The notes: a model not told the origin generated them from the sequence alone. Positions 1-11,652 are shown, numbered from the stretch's first letter. The stretch: DNA of 64,000 nucleotides from Gongronella butleri (GCA_025201375.1 JAIWZP010000035.1:186001-250000), one strand, 5' to 3'. Made by a program: numbers and translations.

Positions 1-783
1 CCACCTTGTTTGCCTCTGTGCACGCACTTCAAACCAGCCTTGTGCAAATCAAGGAGGAATTGGCCTTGCACAAGCGGCGAAACGCGTCAAACGTGCTGCA
101 AATCGACCGATTTACAGACGCCATGGAGGTAAAAAGGCATAGACTGGAGCCATTAGCACGACGTGTTTTGCCAACTTTTTTTTAATTTCTCGTTGTACAG
201 GAATTCCTCATTGAAGCCGAGCCCATTGTGACGAATTTGACCAAGATGACCAAGGACATTGAGGACCAGTTGCGGTCTGTGATCATTTACTTTGGCGAGG
301 ACCCCGCGACAGTCAAGGCCGAGGTCTTTTTTGCCACGCTGCAGACATTTGTCAGCACCTTTGAGGTAAAAAAGAGCAAAAAAAAGGAGAAACAAAGGCT
401 GATCGGGGCGATATTCATGGCTTTTTTTTTATTTTATACGCGCACCACAGAAAGCCAAGGTGGAGATCCAAGAGGCACGTGAGCGTGCATTGAAGCGTCA
501 GCAGCAAGAGTCGCAGCGCGTGAAAAAAGTGGTACCCAAGGCTGTGGACATGCCGGCATCGCCGTCTCTTTCAAGCACGTCGACCATGACGAACCACTCG
601 CGATCGACGTCCATTGGCAGCCTTGCGCTGGCCGCGGATCACGACCGGCCATTGACGCCGTCGCTGGACGAGCCTGGATTCGCGTTTGACCATGTGCTGC
701 GCGAATTGCGAGCGGGCCTGAAACACGGAGAGCACTCGTGGCGCGTGAAACACCACAACCGCAAACGGGATCTGGTGCAATGA
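1..783 (+). CDS. Formin, C-terminal part (end of FH2 domain plus DAD), 5' end outside window
   Basis: Formins nucleate and processively elongate unbranched actin filaments for polarity, cables and the cytokinetic ring. Three exons are visible: from before position 1 to 128, 201-365 and 451-783, with introns starting gtaaaa and ending acag/ccacag. The first two exons encode the helical end of an FH2 domain (motifs LTKMTKDIEDQLRSVI and YFGEDPATVKAEVFF, matching the FH2 post/coiled-coil region). The last exon is a basic, Ser-rich tail containing FDHVLRELRAGLKHG followed by a cluster of Arg/Lys. This resembles the diaphanous autoregulatory domain that binds the N-terminal inhibitory domain, so Rho-dependent autoinhibition is likely (inference). 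The stop is at 781-783. Reading frames join cleanly across both introns. The FH1 region and N-terminal GTPase-binding part lie upstream of the window. Confidence 0.88.
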
Positions 784-1202
784 AAGGCGGCAAAATTGGC
801 CCTTCCCTGGCGGGTAAGCGCGCCCAATGCTATGTTAAATCCCATCCAATCATACATATCCTAATAAAAATCCGCCCTCCTTGGTCGCTCGCCGCCCCTT
901 TTGCTTCAATGCGCTTCCCCTTGTTCTCCTCAAATGTCATGCAGACAATGCAGCACCGGAAAGGCCGCTTGTTGGGCTCAAAAATAAAAAAAAATTGAAA
1001 AAAATAAAAAAAATAAGAAAAAAAAAGCAGGGTGCTGAGCGTGCGCGCGGATCGGCCTGCGCATTTATTTTATTTGGGGGGGGCGGGCTTTCCCCCTTAT
1101 TTTTCCCCCCTTCTCTTTCTTCTTTTTTTTTTATTTTCTCGCCCTTTTTTACGTTGTGCACGCCACACACACTCACACTCACTCGCACCTTTTATCAACG
1201 AT
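784..1202. other. Intergenic: formin 3' end and Rab promoter
   Basis: No gene seen. AATAAA around 861 is a plausible formin polyadenylation signal. From about 980 to 1190 there are A-rich then C/T-rich low-complexity tracts ending in a pyrimidine-rich stretch just before the Rab start codon, a common layout for fungal core promoters without a clear TATA box. Confidence 0.5.
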
Positions 1203-2194
1203 ATGAATACCTCGTGGGCTACGAATCTAGAGGCCAAAGTAGTGGTTCTCGGTAGTCAAGGTAAAACGAACCGGGATGGCAACATAGCCGTTGAATTTTT
1301 TTAACTTCTTTTCTTTTTTTGTCGTTTTCCAGGCGTCGGCAAGACGTCGCTAGTGGTGCGCTATATCAACAAGACGTTTGCGCCGAATTCAACGTCAACT
1401 ATTGGCGCCTCGTTTATGACAAAGAAGCTGTAAGTGCTACTTTTTGCTTTTTACTTTTTGACCGCCTTTTTGCGCGTGTGCGGCACGCGCTCCTCCTCTT
1501 TTGTTTCACATCCGCATGGCCAGCTCGACCTCCTATATGCGATCGCGATGTGCTCGAGCATGAGATGCATCCAAAGGGTCTTGCGCGCCAGCCTGACGGC
1601 ACAAACACGAAGAATGGATGACAAAAAAAGCGACATTGGTGCCACTGACAGGCTTCTTTTTCTTTACGGTTTAGCACCGTGGACAATTGCAAGGTGCGCC
1701 TCCAAATTTGGGATACAGCTGGCCAAGGTAGGACAAGAAAAAAGAACAAAGAACAAAAAGGGTGGCACCAATTCATCCCACATTACCCTCCCATTTCGCG
1801 ACAGAACGATTTAGAGCCATGTCCCAGCTGTATTATCGAGGTGCACAGGCCGCGCTGCTCGTCTACGATATCACCTCTCAGGAGAGCTTCCAGGAATTGC
1901 ACTCGTGGGTCGAGGGTAAAAAGGCGAAAAAAGTGAAAAAAAAGAAAATAGCAAAAAAGGGCGAGTGACATCATTTTCCAATCTCATTTTTTGTTTCTCG
2001 GTAGAGCTTAAACGGAACATGAACGACGAATTGATCATGGTCGTCATTGGGAACAAGTCGGATTTGGAGCCTCGCCGAGAAGTCACGCTTGATCAGGCAC
2101 GGGAATATGTCACGCGCGTCCTCGGCCCAGAAACCTTGGTGTACGAGGTTTCGGCAAAGGAAGATGATGGTAAGACGAAGTGCAACACGCGCCC

Positions 2195-2225
<31 letters not shown>

Positions 2226-2401
2226 GGGGGCTTCATCTCGGTCTCCTTTTTGTAGGCAAAATCGATGATTTGTTCCTGACATTGACAAGGACGCTGGTCG
2301 ATCGCAAGCAATATTTACCCCCTCGAGATAGAAAGCGCGTGGCATCGTCCATGCAAATGACCGATGATCCCAGCCCTCAAAAGTCGTCCTGTTGCTCGTG
2401 A
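1203..2401 (+). CDS. Rab family small GTPase, Rab22/Rab31/Rab21-like
   Basis: Rab GTPases switch between GDP and GTP forms to direct vesicle docking. Six exons, 1203-1260, 1333-1429, 1675-1727, 1805-1915, 2005-2169 and 2256-2401, sum to 630 nt (209 residues), the usual Rab size. The protein shows the P-loop GSQGVGKT, switch I with TIGASF, switch II WDTAGQERF, the guanine motif GNKSDLE and the SAKED motif. It ends in SSCCS, a dual-cysteine terminus suited to geranylgeranylation. TIGASFMTKKL is closest to the endosomal Rab5/21/22/31 group, so early-endosome traffic is likely, though the exact subfamily is inference. Intron 5 (2170-2255) contains an uninterrupted A run of about 28. A Rab GAP of the GYP7 type is encoded at 30-33 kb, but no direct link can be shown. 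Confidence 0.93.
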
Positions 2402-2767
2402 ATCCCGTCATTTCCGCTATTTTTTGGTCCCATGGGCGCGCTATTTGACCCTGATGATACCTTTTTTAATTATTTATGGTTTTTTTCCTTGATACTTTGA
2501 TGACCCACATTTTAAACAACATAAAAAACATCAAAAAGATGGAAATAATGGCGTGTTCGCCCAAAAGGCGCGCTTTTTTGCATCCAATGCCGAAAAAGGC
2601 AGCCATCTTGGCGGCGCCTGAAATCAAAAGTGACCGGCCCCGACAACGTTGTGTAGGGGTACGGACAACCATTGGGCGAATCGCAAAAAAAAAGAGAGCT
2701 GACAGGGAAAACAAAACAAAGCCTTTTTTTCTTTCACTTTTTTTTCCTTTGCTTACACTAACTCACC
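2402..2767. other. Intergenic: Rab 3' end and COX5b promoter
   Basis: No coding signal. It holds AT-rich 3' sequence of the Rab gene, then a pyrimidine-rich stretch (roughly 2720-2760) directly before the COX5b ATG. Confidence 0.45.
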
Positions 2768-3159
2768 ATGTTTGCTCTTCGCCGTGCTGCTCTCCGTGCC
2801 GCCCCCATGGCCGCGCGCCCCGCTCTTCGATCCTTCTCTGTTGCCGGCGCTCGCCTGTGTAAGAAGAGCCTCATTTGCGCAAAAGGCTGATATTCACCGA
2901 TACGCTTTGTGTTTTATCTAGCCAATGCCGTGTCTCATGAAGCCGAGAAGAGCTTCGGTCCCGGTGCTGCTGATGGCACTGTGCCCACCGATCTCGAACA
3001 GGCCACCGGCTTGGAGCGCCAGGAATTGTTGGCCAAGCTCGAGGGCCGCGAATTGTTTGACGTTGAGCCCCTCCACATGACTCACCTTGGCTCCGTCAAG
3101 GAGCCCATCGTCGTTAAGTCCCACGACCCCATCCGTTTCGTCGGCTGCACTGGTAAAAA

Positions 3160-3194
<35 letters not shown>

Positions 3195-3408
3195 GCCGTC
3201 AATTCGTCCATTCGTCCATTGGGGCGCGCCATCTGCACCATGACAAAAGGAAATGGCTCATTGTTTTATTGTATCAGGTTTCCCCGTCGAATCGCACGAC
3301 ACCATCTGGATCAACTTGGACAAGACCCACGAACACGATCGATGCCCCGAGTGCGGCTGCGTCTTCAAGATGGACTTTGTCGGCTCCGAGCACGACCACC
3401 ACCATTAA
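2768..3408 (+). CDS. Cytochrome c oxidase subunit Vb (yeast Cox4 family), mitochondrial
   Basis: A nuclear-encoded, zinc-binding structural subunit of respiratory complex IV in the inner mitochondrial membrane. Exons 2768-2858, 2922-3152 and 3278-3408 give 150 residues, the expected size. The first about 30 residues (MFALRRAALRAAPMAARPAL...) are rich in Arg and Ala without acidic residues, typical of a cleavable matrix presequence. The core contains GLERQELLAKLEGRELFD and KEPIVVKSHDPIRFVGCTGFP. The C-terminus has CPECGCVFKMDFVG, supplying the Cys residues of the conserved zinc site together with the upstream GCTG cysteine, and the protein ends in a short His tail (EHDHHH). Intron 2 carries A runs of about 20 and 11 interrupted by one G. 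AATAAA near 3470 probably directs 3' end formation. Confidence 0.95.
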
Positions 3409-3967
3409 GGAAATCCTGATTGCGTTTATTTTTGTTGATTTATTATTCTTGGCCCGCATCCATGGGCCAAAATAAAAAAAAATCGTAGATTCATCATTGT
3501 TTTAAAAAAAGAAATCGTGAAAAATCATCAGACAGAAAGCGAAACTAGCTTGAAAACGCGGTTTGCGCGTCCTTGCAAAAAAATCATCGCACTATTGCTT
3601 CTTTAGGCTGCTCAGTTGGCATCTATCGGGCAAACCAAACGCGCACCCGCGCGCGCGGACAGGGTTGATGTTTGTGTTGCTTGCCATGTGTTTTTGTGTG
3701 CGTGATTGCGTGTGCAGGGATTTTTTAGGTTGTGGCCATGCAATGTCACACAATGTACCTGCTGGCGGGGAACCAAACCAGATCAATAATGAAATGAGAG
3801 AGACGAGGCATTGCACGTTCATTGTGCCCTTTTTCTTTTCTAGTCTTCTTTTCTCTCATTTTTCATCCTTTTACTTGCCCTTTTTTCCCCCTTCCCCCCC
3901 CCTCCGTTCTTTTTTCTTTGACCATCCTTTTCTTGCGCTTCCTTCAAGTTTTCTAGTGGATGCATTG
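3409..3967. other. Intergenic: COX5b 3' end and mucin-like gene promoter
   Basis: An open frame runs through much of this stretch into the next gene but has a biased C/T-rich composition (3830-3930) and no family features, so it is treated as 5' leader or promoter. The long polypyrimidine tract just upstream of 3968 resembles those before other genes in the window. Confidence 0.4.
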
Positions 3968-5069
3968 ATGATTCACCCTCACCGCTCCTTTTTACTTTTC
4001 CTTGTCGTCTTGCTATGCCAGGCGTGCCTTGGATTAGGTAAAACGCGCAAAAAAAAGGGGGGGGCGCAAGGCGTGCCAACGGATGGTGTCAGGGATTCTG
4101 ATGCTTTTTTTTTTTTTTACATTTTTTATAGCGCACGCGACGACAACGACGACAAAGCACCATCATGCGACCCCGACCCCCTCGCGCCATCACCACAAGC
4201 ATCCCACGACAAAGACGGTGTGCCACACAAAGACGGTGCACGTCAAGCCCACACCAACGACGCACCATCATCACACACCCTCGCCCGCGACCACCGTTGT
4301 ATGTAGCACCACGGTGATTTGGTCCCACCATGGTCCAAAGAAGCACCAATCGCCCGACCATGGCGCCAAGCACCACACGACGACAAAACACGCGAAAAAG
4401 CACCATACCACGTCCACCACCACGAAGCACCATGCTGCGACAAAGAAAACGACCACTACGACCACGACCACTACCAAGCACGCCAAGCCCACCCACGGCT
4501 CCAGCGGTCATCGCAATGGCGGCGATGATGGTGTCCAGGCGTATTCGGAACCCAATCCTACCACCACCACCACCTACAATGACCCCAATGCCGGTGGCAA
4601 TGGCGGTGATGCTGCTGCATCCACGCCCACCGACGCTTTTGCGTCCCCTAACAGCAATCCGTCCGTCCAGGCAGCGTCGGCCGCAACCCCGGATGCTGGA
4701 ACGAGCAACAATGTCAATTCGCCCGCTGGCCAGTCCGTCAATGATCAAAATTCGCACAATGCCCTCGGTCTCGGTGTGGGTCTTGGTGTTGGCTGTGTCG
4801 CCGCCATTGGCCTCGCTGGCCTCGTCGTCCATCAGCGCCGCCAGAACCGCACCAGACAGACATTGGACCCCAACAGCCCTGATTTCGTTGATCCCGAGCA
4901 AAACCGCTGGCGTACACAAAGCTTCATGGGCGTCGTGGCCGCCGTTGTCTCAAAACTCCCCCGCAGCCCCTCCCAACGCTCGCAGACCTCTCATGGCACC
5001 GCTTACAGCCCCAATGTAGGCCATTCACAGCCGCCAGCACTCGAGCGCATCCATGAGCACCAGTATTAG
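3968..5069 (+). CDS. Secreted or membrane-anchored His/Thr-rich mucin-like protein with one TM segment
   Basis: No known enzyme family is recognised. Two exons, 3968-4037 and 4132-5069, encode 335 residues. Residues 1-24 form a signal peptide (FLLFLVVLLCQACLGL core). Next comes about 130 residues of low-complexity sequence dominated by His, Thr, Lys and Pro (runs such as TTTTTTTTT and repeated KHHTT), then an Asn/Gly/Ser/Pro-rich spacer. A glycine-rich transmembrane helix (LGLGVGLGVGCVAAIGLAGLVV) is followed by a basic stop-transfer HQRRQNR and a cytoplasmic tail of about 75 residues. This is the layout of a type I cell-wall sensor or mucin: a Thr-rich ectodomain suited to O-glycosylation on a single helix. 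The clustered histidines could bind metal ions. Both ideas are inference. The start was chosen because it is the first ATG of the signal-peptide exon. Confidence 0.78.
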
Positions 5070-5939
5070 GTGCCCAACTTTCCTGTATTTCTCTTTTTTT
5101 TACTGTAATTTTACCTCTTTTGCCTTGTCAGACAGATGCTGTAATAAAAAGAAAAAAATCTATATTAAAAAATCCTTACCCCATTTTGGACTAGCGCGAC
5201 GCGTTTCGAGTTGCGACATTTTTAATATTGCGCGGCAAGCCAATGGCACGCGCCGATCTTTACAGAAAAACATACACCCACCTCCTTGTTTTTCTCCTCG
5301 TTGTACACGCCATGTGCTATTTCTTCCATTGTGCCCCGCGACACTTGAAAGGTGCCTTGCCTTTTGAGTCAATGGACCGCGCGATCGTACAATTCCCCCC
5401 CCACTCATTTGCCTGCGCGCCCCAATTCCAATTTTTTTTCTTGTGGATCGCAAACTCTACCATGGTCCATCCCACTGCTGCCAACCGCTCCCCTCAATCC
5501 CAAGAAACAACAAAAATAAGAAAAAGAACGCGACAGTGAGCCAACGACACTCTCATAACGCACAACCCAGAGCACAATCTGTCACTTGGTTTTCTAATTC
5601 TTGCGCTGTGCAAACCTTGAGCGTGTTTTATGGGCACGATATGATGGCCAGACCAGCCGATCAAATCGATGATTCATTGTTTTGAGGATTCTCTAGTGCA
5701 TTCAAGGTTTGTAAAGAAACAAATGGTAGCGCGTCTGAAAAAAAAAGGTGTGTATTGTCCACATCCTCAGACTTGAGGTCGTCCGGGCAAACTTTCACAT
5801 GAAGAAATATGGGGAATCATCTGCAGCGACAAATTAATTTTTGTTGTCAGCAATGGCTTCGGAAAAGATCTTGATACAGTAGTCGCTTTTTTGGACTGAC
5901 CTTCCAGAATATTGTGGTCACTGGAAGTTGCCCAAGACG

Positions 5940-6470
5940 CGCAACAGGTAAATTAATAAAAATCAGCCATGACGAGCATCCAAATCAAAAATTGAAAAAA
6001 AAAATCAGTCCTCAGAATTACGCCAAACATGCACACAAGGGGAATCGGCATGGCAAAACCACGAATATTGCAAAAAAAAAAAAAAAGAGCAATTCATATC
6101 CTGGATGGCGAGCAATGAGCAGTATTGAATCTTTCCAAGTGAATATCACCAAATGGCACCCGCGGCAGCGCCGCGCTGTCGCATCCACAAGCTAGAGATG
6201 ATCAATCCCAAGTTTTTACGGCACATCTATCGATAAAGAGGGTGGGGGTGGGAAAAAAAAAGAGCAGCAATGACATTGAGCTCTGACAAGCTTTTTTTAC
6301 TATTTTTTTACGCGCAGCTGTTTCCATTTGTGAATGGCGTGGCGATCCAACTACTGAAATCCACGGCTTGAACATTGTCGGCGGACCACCTTTGGGAAAT
6401 CTGTGAAAAATCACTTGTTGGTTTTCAAATTGATATGGCACGCCGTTGAGTAACTGCAGCACCTTGGAGA
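5940..6470 (+). repeat. Dispersed repeat 2, copy A (degenerate)
   Basis: Shares a series of ordered landmarks with copies B, C and D: a CAGAATT(A/C)YCCAAAC box near 6012, GGATGGCGAGCAATGAGCA near 6102, and GTGAATGGCGTGGCGATCC near 6331 followed by a CCTTTGGGAAATCTG box. The central part is more diverged or deleted than in the other copies. No open reading frame or terminal inverted repeat is evident. Confidence 0.55.
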
Positions 6471-6993
6471 CTTTTTCATTTATGCAATTTGGCCACGCTA
6501 GTATCAGAACAAACGTAAATCTCGGGGTCTACAGTTTAGTATTGACGAGGAAATCAACATTTAGTCATTTACGTATCTCTAAATTCACGTTTCGGTTGCA
6601 GCACGCTAAATTGTGCCTCGATTGAGCTCAAACTTGAACATAATATGGGAAGACAGCAAGACACCCTCTCGAGGGTTAATATGTTCCAGCCCGGTAAAGC
6701 CGATATGCAACCTATTTGTACACATGTGACGCCAGATTTAAAATCTCGTTCAACTCCAATTTTCTGCAGAAGAACCAATGTAACCCACAGCAATCTTGCG
6801 GTAACAAAAGATGCAGAATTTGATTCTCTGTCAAATGAGATCAGTATCACAGATATGAGACCAAAACTGGTCAAGAAATTCAAGTTTCTAAAATTTGGTG
6901 TTGATCGCTTTTTCCCCGTGAACCCGTCTAGTCAAACGCTCAAACCCCGATTTTTACTGCAGATTTGCTTAGAAAAACTAGGGCCATTGCATC

Positions 6994-7010
6994 TACAGTA
7001 TCATACTGTA
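6994..7010. repeat. Perfect 8-1-8 palindrome built from TACAGTA/TACTGTA
   Basis: TACAGTAT, one C, then ATACTGTA: a perfect inverted repeat with a one-base spacer. It uses the same word that is strongly clustered at 53-56 kb. Confidence 0.8.
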
Positions 7011-7354
7011 ATAACATGACTCTCAAAGCGCTGGTGTGTAGGTTGCCAAATGGATTTGTTGATTTTCGGTGGGGCTTGAGCCTCTCAAGCTGGGGACACT
7101 CCAGATGCATTTTGACCTGACCAACATGTTTTCCCAAATTTTATCAAGTTAACGGACACCGTGTGAGAACTTTTATTCGATTCTAAATTAAATTTTACAT
7201 CGATAATGATGATTTTGTCGTGAGTCTTTTTTTTTTCTTTTTTTAAAACGCGCCATTGACGCGCCACTACGCGTCAATGGTCCCGAGCGCGTCGGCTCAC
7301 GCGCTTTTTGCGCACGTTCGCCACTCGACGCGAGCTGGGCCGTGACGGGCGGGC

Positions 7355-7530
7355 TAGTTGACTGTAAAAAGTTTTCTGGAGGCACAACAGTAGGCCGGCA
7401 AAGTTTAAAAACACGCTCTTTCGTTTTTAAAAGATATCATAAATGTGAAGTGTATCATAGTGTACTGTAGTGTGCTGGTGCAAGTATTGAAATGACGGTT
7501 GGTTCGCGTCAGATACGTAATAATAAGGTG
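7355..7530 (+). repeat. Dispersed repeat 1, copy 1 (3' part only)
   Basis: Shows the ordered boxes CTGTAAAAAGTTTTCTGGAG, GGCACA(A/G)CAGTAGGCCGGCAAAG, AAAAACACGCTCTTTCG and GCAAGTATTGAAATGA, which recur near 23.93-24.06 kb and 55.04-55.18 kb. The upstream half present in the other two copies is absent here. Confidence 0.7.
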
Positions 7531-7775
7531 ATATGATGCAGATTAAGAAATGATGAGCAGATCAAGCATTTTATGATATTGTGGTGTGAAATGTAAGCTC
7601 CCAAACGGAAAAAATTGTGCTTTTGTGCACTGCGACTATCTTGAAAGTTGAACCTCTTGTTACTCATACGATAGGGCTGCTACAGTCCGTCAGCAAGATT
7701 TACTCATGTAAGATGTACTGTAACAGAAGAAAAAAATACAAGGCAATAAAAACAGGTTATGCAATAAATAGAAAA

Positions 7776-10700
7776 TCATGTGTATAGTTCCAAGGTCAAG
7801 GTCATTGCGTCAGCCTTTAGATCTTCGTCTTCCAAAAAGTGCAATGGGAACTCGACAAGATGGCCGCGGACTTGTCCAAGATGGCTGCGGATTTCGTGGG
7901 TGCTCATGTTCTTATCGTGCACGTGGCCAAGAGGAATCACGTCAGGATGAGGATAGAATTCCTTGTATTGAGCAAAGCTGCGAACTGCAATGGAAAAAAA
8001 AGTTAGAATTCGTCTTGTTAGGAGGACCTTCTGCAGCTGAAATGACGCGTGTTTTACCATTGTCATCAGGCACACAGTGGAAGACGGTGCGGAAGGCCTC
8101 GGTGTTTTGTCGCGCGGTCATATTCCAGAGCGCGAGTGTGTCCTCGTTCAGCGGGTCCATGACGGTGGCGTCCTCCAGCGTGCCGGTCTCGTCAGCGTTG
8201 GGCACGGGCAGCGGCATCATTGATTGCGTCACTTCATTCAAATCCTGATGACGCAGCAGACCAAGGTGTTCTTTCCACAATTGGCGGCGCAGCGTCGCCG
8301 CAAAGCGAGACGCTTCATACTGAAAAAGAAAAGAGGGCGTCAATGTCCATCCATGGATCATCTATACATGGTTACTCACGGGACGGCCATTCATGTAAGA
8401 AGGAATCATGTCTTGATCCTCGACAAGCAGGGCAATCTCCGAGTCGCGATCGCCGCACTGCGATCTGTCGTTCAAATTGGCAGAGCCCATGATCACCAAG
8501 CGATCTAGAGAGCGGCTGTGAGCTCAATTTGAAGGGTTTTTTTTTTTTTTTAGCATTCAACCAATTGTCACTTACCGTCGGCGATCAGCACCTTGGCATG
8601 GATGTAAAGCAGCTCCGTGACATACGAATGAGATTCCTGGCGATCCGTTTGCTCGTTGCGTTGCGCAGCATGCTCATAATCACTCAACCTGCGCGAAAAA
8701 AAAGGAAGAAAGGATGAGGTGTCCTGTATTTTTTTCTTTTTGTTTTTTCTATTGTCCGTACCAAGGTTCTCGGTGGATGTCACCACCGTGCATGGCGTGC
8801 ATGGAGATCGAATCGGAGGCAGGGGAGCGCGATGACTGTTCGGAAGTGCCGGGAATGCGCGTCTGGCTGACATCGGCCTCCATGATGTCCGAGAGCGATG
8901 GCGTGAACCCGGCGGCTTGCGCCATCATCTCCTCGAGCTTCTTGCGATTGATGCGGTCGTAGCTACGCAGACTATAGTAGCGGATGTAGTCGTCCGGGTT
9001 GACACCTGCGCGGCGCAGCTTCTCGCCAATGCTCTTATTGCCACGGCAGATGGACGCATATTGGTAATGCATGATCGCTCTGTACAACATAAAAAGTCGG
9101 TGTGAGAAAGCAATTTTTTTTTTTTGCTGTTTGGTTGCGCTTGCCTAGCATCTCGCGCCTCCTTGGTGGCCAAATCGGCCGGGAAAGCAGGGACCAGGGG
9201 CATGAGCACAAACACCTTGAATTTCTCGCCCTCATCGTGCGCGCGGATGATGCGCTGCACAATAGCGGCACCAATTTGGTTCTTGACAAGGTATAGCGGG
9301 TCGTCCTCGGTGGTCGTGACTATGGAGAATACGAAAATGAGACATGTTTTGCAAAAAAAAAAAAAAAAAAAGTGCCGCGATTCTCTCCATTTCCCCTTAC
9401 TGAAGAATTGATTCTCAATGTACACATAGTGGCGCGCTTCTGTGATGGCTCGAATGTAAGCGTTCTGAATTGAGTGCTGAAAGAATAAAAAAAAAAAGAA
9501 TGAGATGCCGCTGTTTTGCTTTTTTTTATCGTCATTGGCTTACCTCCAAGGGGATGCCCGAGCTCCATGAAGCGCTGCTGCGCAGCACTTGCGCGCGGCA
9601 ATGGCCGCGAATGCCGCGTGTGCCGTGGCGAAAGCGCGTGGACTTTGAGCGCAACATGCCTTGGGACACGGGGGTCTTGAAATGCTGCTGTTGCGAAAAA
9701 CCACCAAGAGGCGGTTGCAAAAACGGTACCTTTTCCTTGTCCAGGGCCTTTTCGCTCTTGACAAAGTTCCAGCGGTCACAAAAGTGACGCGCGACATCAA
9801 GCACAGACTCACCAATCTTTGAAAAATAAAAGTGTTTTTGTGAGCGCGTGACAAATTCAGGGGGCGAACGCATGCCCCTTTTTGTTTCAGCCCTTACCAA
9901 ACACAAGGACATGTCGTGCCATGGCATTCTGGGGGTCATGGTCTTGTCAATCAGCTGTCGCTCCCATTGTTTGACTAGGAAAACAAGAAAAGCAAGTCAG
10001 AATTGGCCTGTGGCAAGCATGAGATGCCATTACCATCCTCAAAATCGCGGACGCGCGCATTGCTGTAATCCTGGCCGGGGAAATTGTCGCCCACAGGGAC
10101 ACCCAAGTGGGTGTCAGCCAGGGGGTGCGAATGCGTGTCCCAACGGCCATAGCACAGGTCAATGCCGCCGAGGAACGCGATTTGATTGTCAATGACGACG
10201 AATTTCTCGTGGTGAGACCAAAAGAACGTGCCGCCAATTTCGTGATCAGGATGGCGGAGCACTAGAAAAAAAAAAGCCGGGGAACGGAGCAATGGCATCA
10301 GATATAAAACAATGGACGCGCACGCGCGCGCAGCGTGTGCATGACTGCCAAGCAACGGCTTACCAACAATATTAGGATGCTGGCTTTGCAAAGCGTCCTT
10401 TGTGTAACGGCTGTCGAGCGTCATTGCTTGCTTGACTTCCTTTTAAAATTAAAAAAAAAAAAGACAATGTAAGCGCGTTGCCCAAGCCAATTTGGTCCGA
10501 TGCCGCTTACTTTGTACACAACAATGAAGATCTTGACACCTTCTTCAGCCTTGCGCTTCAGCACCTCATCTAGGCGGAACTCGGGGAATTGGCTGGGCGG
10601 GCGGCGCAGGTACTAGAGGTAAAAGATCAAAAAAAAAAAAAAAAAAAAAAGCAAGCACAATGAGCGGAGGTGAGGGGCGGAGGGGGCTCCAATTGTCATG

Positions 10701-11179
10701 TGCATCCCACAAGGTTAAGCGAGTCGCCTCTCTATTTTACCAATTCAGGCGACTAAAACGAAACGAAGAAGAAAAAAAATCAGTCCTGTGTCACCAATGA
10801 CAAGCACAACGCGCGGGCCTTACGAGCCACCAGTCTTCAATAAAGATAGACTCCTTTGCGTGTTCAAGCGCTTCCGCCACGGCCCTGCAATAATATAAAA
10901 AAAGAGGGGATGATGAGCCACACTGCGCCATTTGTACAAGCCAATGCCTCGTTTTTTTTACCAGCAATAATCGTGGCCATCAACAAACCACTTGACTTTG
11001 CAATTGTGGCGGACAGGGGCAAATGACTGGTGTCTGTGGCTCTTTGCAAGGACGGCCACCTCGTCCTCTTCTTCCTCGGGCGTGCTCTCTTGAAGCAGCT
11101 GGCCCGTTAGCTCGTGTATCTCTGTCAAGAATTTCTCCTTGAGCTTGTGGGCCATATCATGGAGCTTGCGCTGAAACAT
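7776..11179 (-). CDS. Phospholipase D (HKD family, SPO14/PLD1 type without PX-PH)
   Basis: Hydrolyses phosphatidylcholine to phosphatidic acid and choline for membrane signalling and traffic. About a dozen exons are read on the minus strand. The start at 11179 opens [17 protein letters not shown], matching the N-terminal motif of the short fungal PLDs. It continues through SFAPVR...[30 protein letters not shown] and [29 protein letters not shown]. The first HKD motif is [20 protein letters not shown] and the second is HAKVLIAD joined across an intron to [14 protein letters not shown], so both catalytic His/Lys/Asp sets are intact. [12 protein letters not shown] and [14 protein letters not shown] are further family blocks. 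No PX or PH domain is encoded, so membrane targeting must differ from Spo14. The stop (tga) is at 7776-7778. UTP5 lies 470 bp upstream in the same direction. Confidence 0.95.
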
Positions 11180-11652
11180 ATTTTGAAAAAGACCGTGGGT
11201 CGCGTGTGGAAGAAAAAAAGAAAGAAAGAGAAAAAAAGAAAAAAAAAAGGGGGAGAGAAAAAAAACGGCGCTCCCCGTTTTGCCCTTTCTGGCTCAGGCA
11301 AATCGCCAATATGTCGCCCTGACCGAGCTTGTGTCACCTGTCCTTCATCAGCAATTGAAATACAAAATGGGTCTGAGCCCAGCATTTTTCGCTTTATTGT
11401 CAGTCTTGTGATCTGTTGAAATGCAAAAACGCAAAGAGAGGAGGGCAAAAGAGAGCGAAAAGGATGAGATTCAAACCATTGGTGTGAGATGCGCGGGTGT
11501 GGAGAGGGGGCAATGCGAAGGGTCAATGAGAAATAAAAAAAATGCTACAGAAATAAAAAAAAAGGGTCTAAGGTCTACGAGAGAGAGTGCGAGAAATTCA
11601 AGCCTTGCCAAGCTATTGGAAACAAGATGAGCAAAACGCGTCGCGCGACATT
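11180..11652. other. Intergenic: UTP5 3' end and PLD promoter
   Basis: No gene seen. Purine-rich runs on the plus strand (11205-11270) are polypyrimidine tracts on the PLD sense strand, like those before other genes here. Confidence 0.45.

Larger units (their letters stand above)
5070..7775. other. Long intergenic region with dispersed repeats and TACAGTA words
   Basis: Between the mucin-like gene and the phospholipase D 3' end no frame shows recognisable protein features. It contains a copy of dispersed repeat 2 (about 5940-6470), a partial copy of dispersed repeat 1 (about 7355-7530), a palindrome at 6994-7010 (TACAGTAT-C-ATACTGTA) and further TACTGTA words near 7460 and 7714. A stretch at 7255-7345 is rich in CpG and in words such as ACGCGTCAATGG. 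Confidence 0.55.

Noticed and set aside
4089..4919. Long open frame (276 codons) on the minus strand opposite the mucin-like gene
   Set aside because: It is the complement of Thr/His repeats (giving Val/Gly/Met-rich sequence), and the plus strand has a signal peptide, TM helix and good splice sites.
6569..6883. Minus-strand frame of 104 codons in the 5-7.8 kb gap
   Set aside because: No family features, no plausible splice partners, and the plus strand is equally open. Probably chance in AT-rich DNA.
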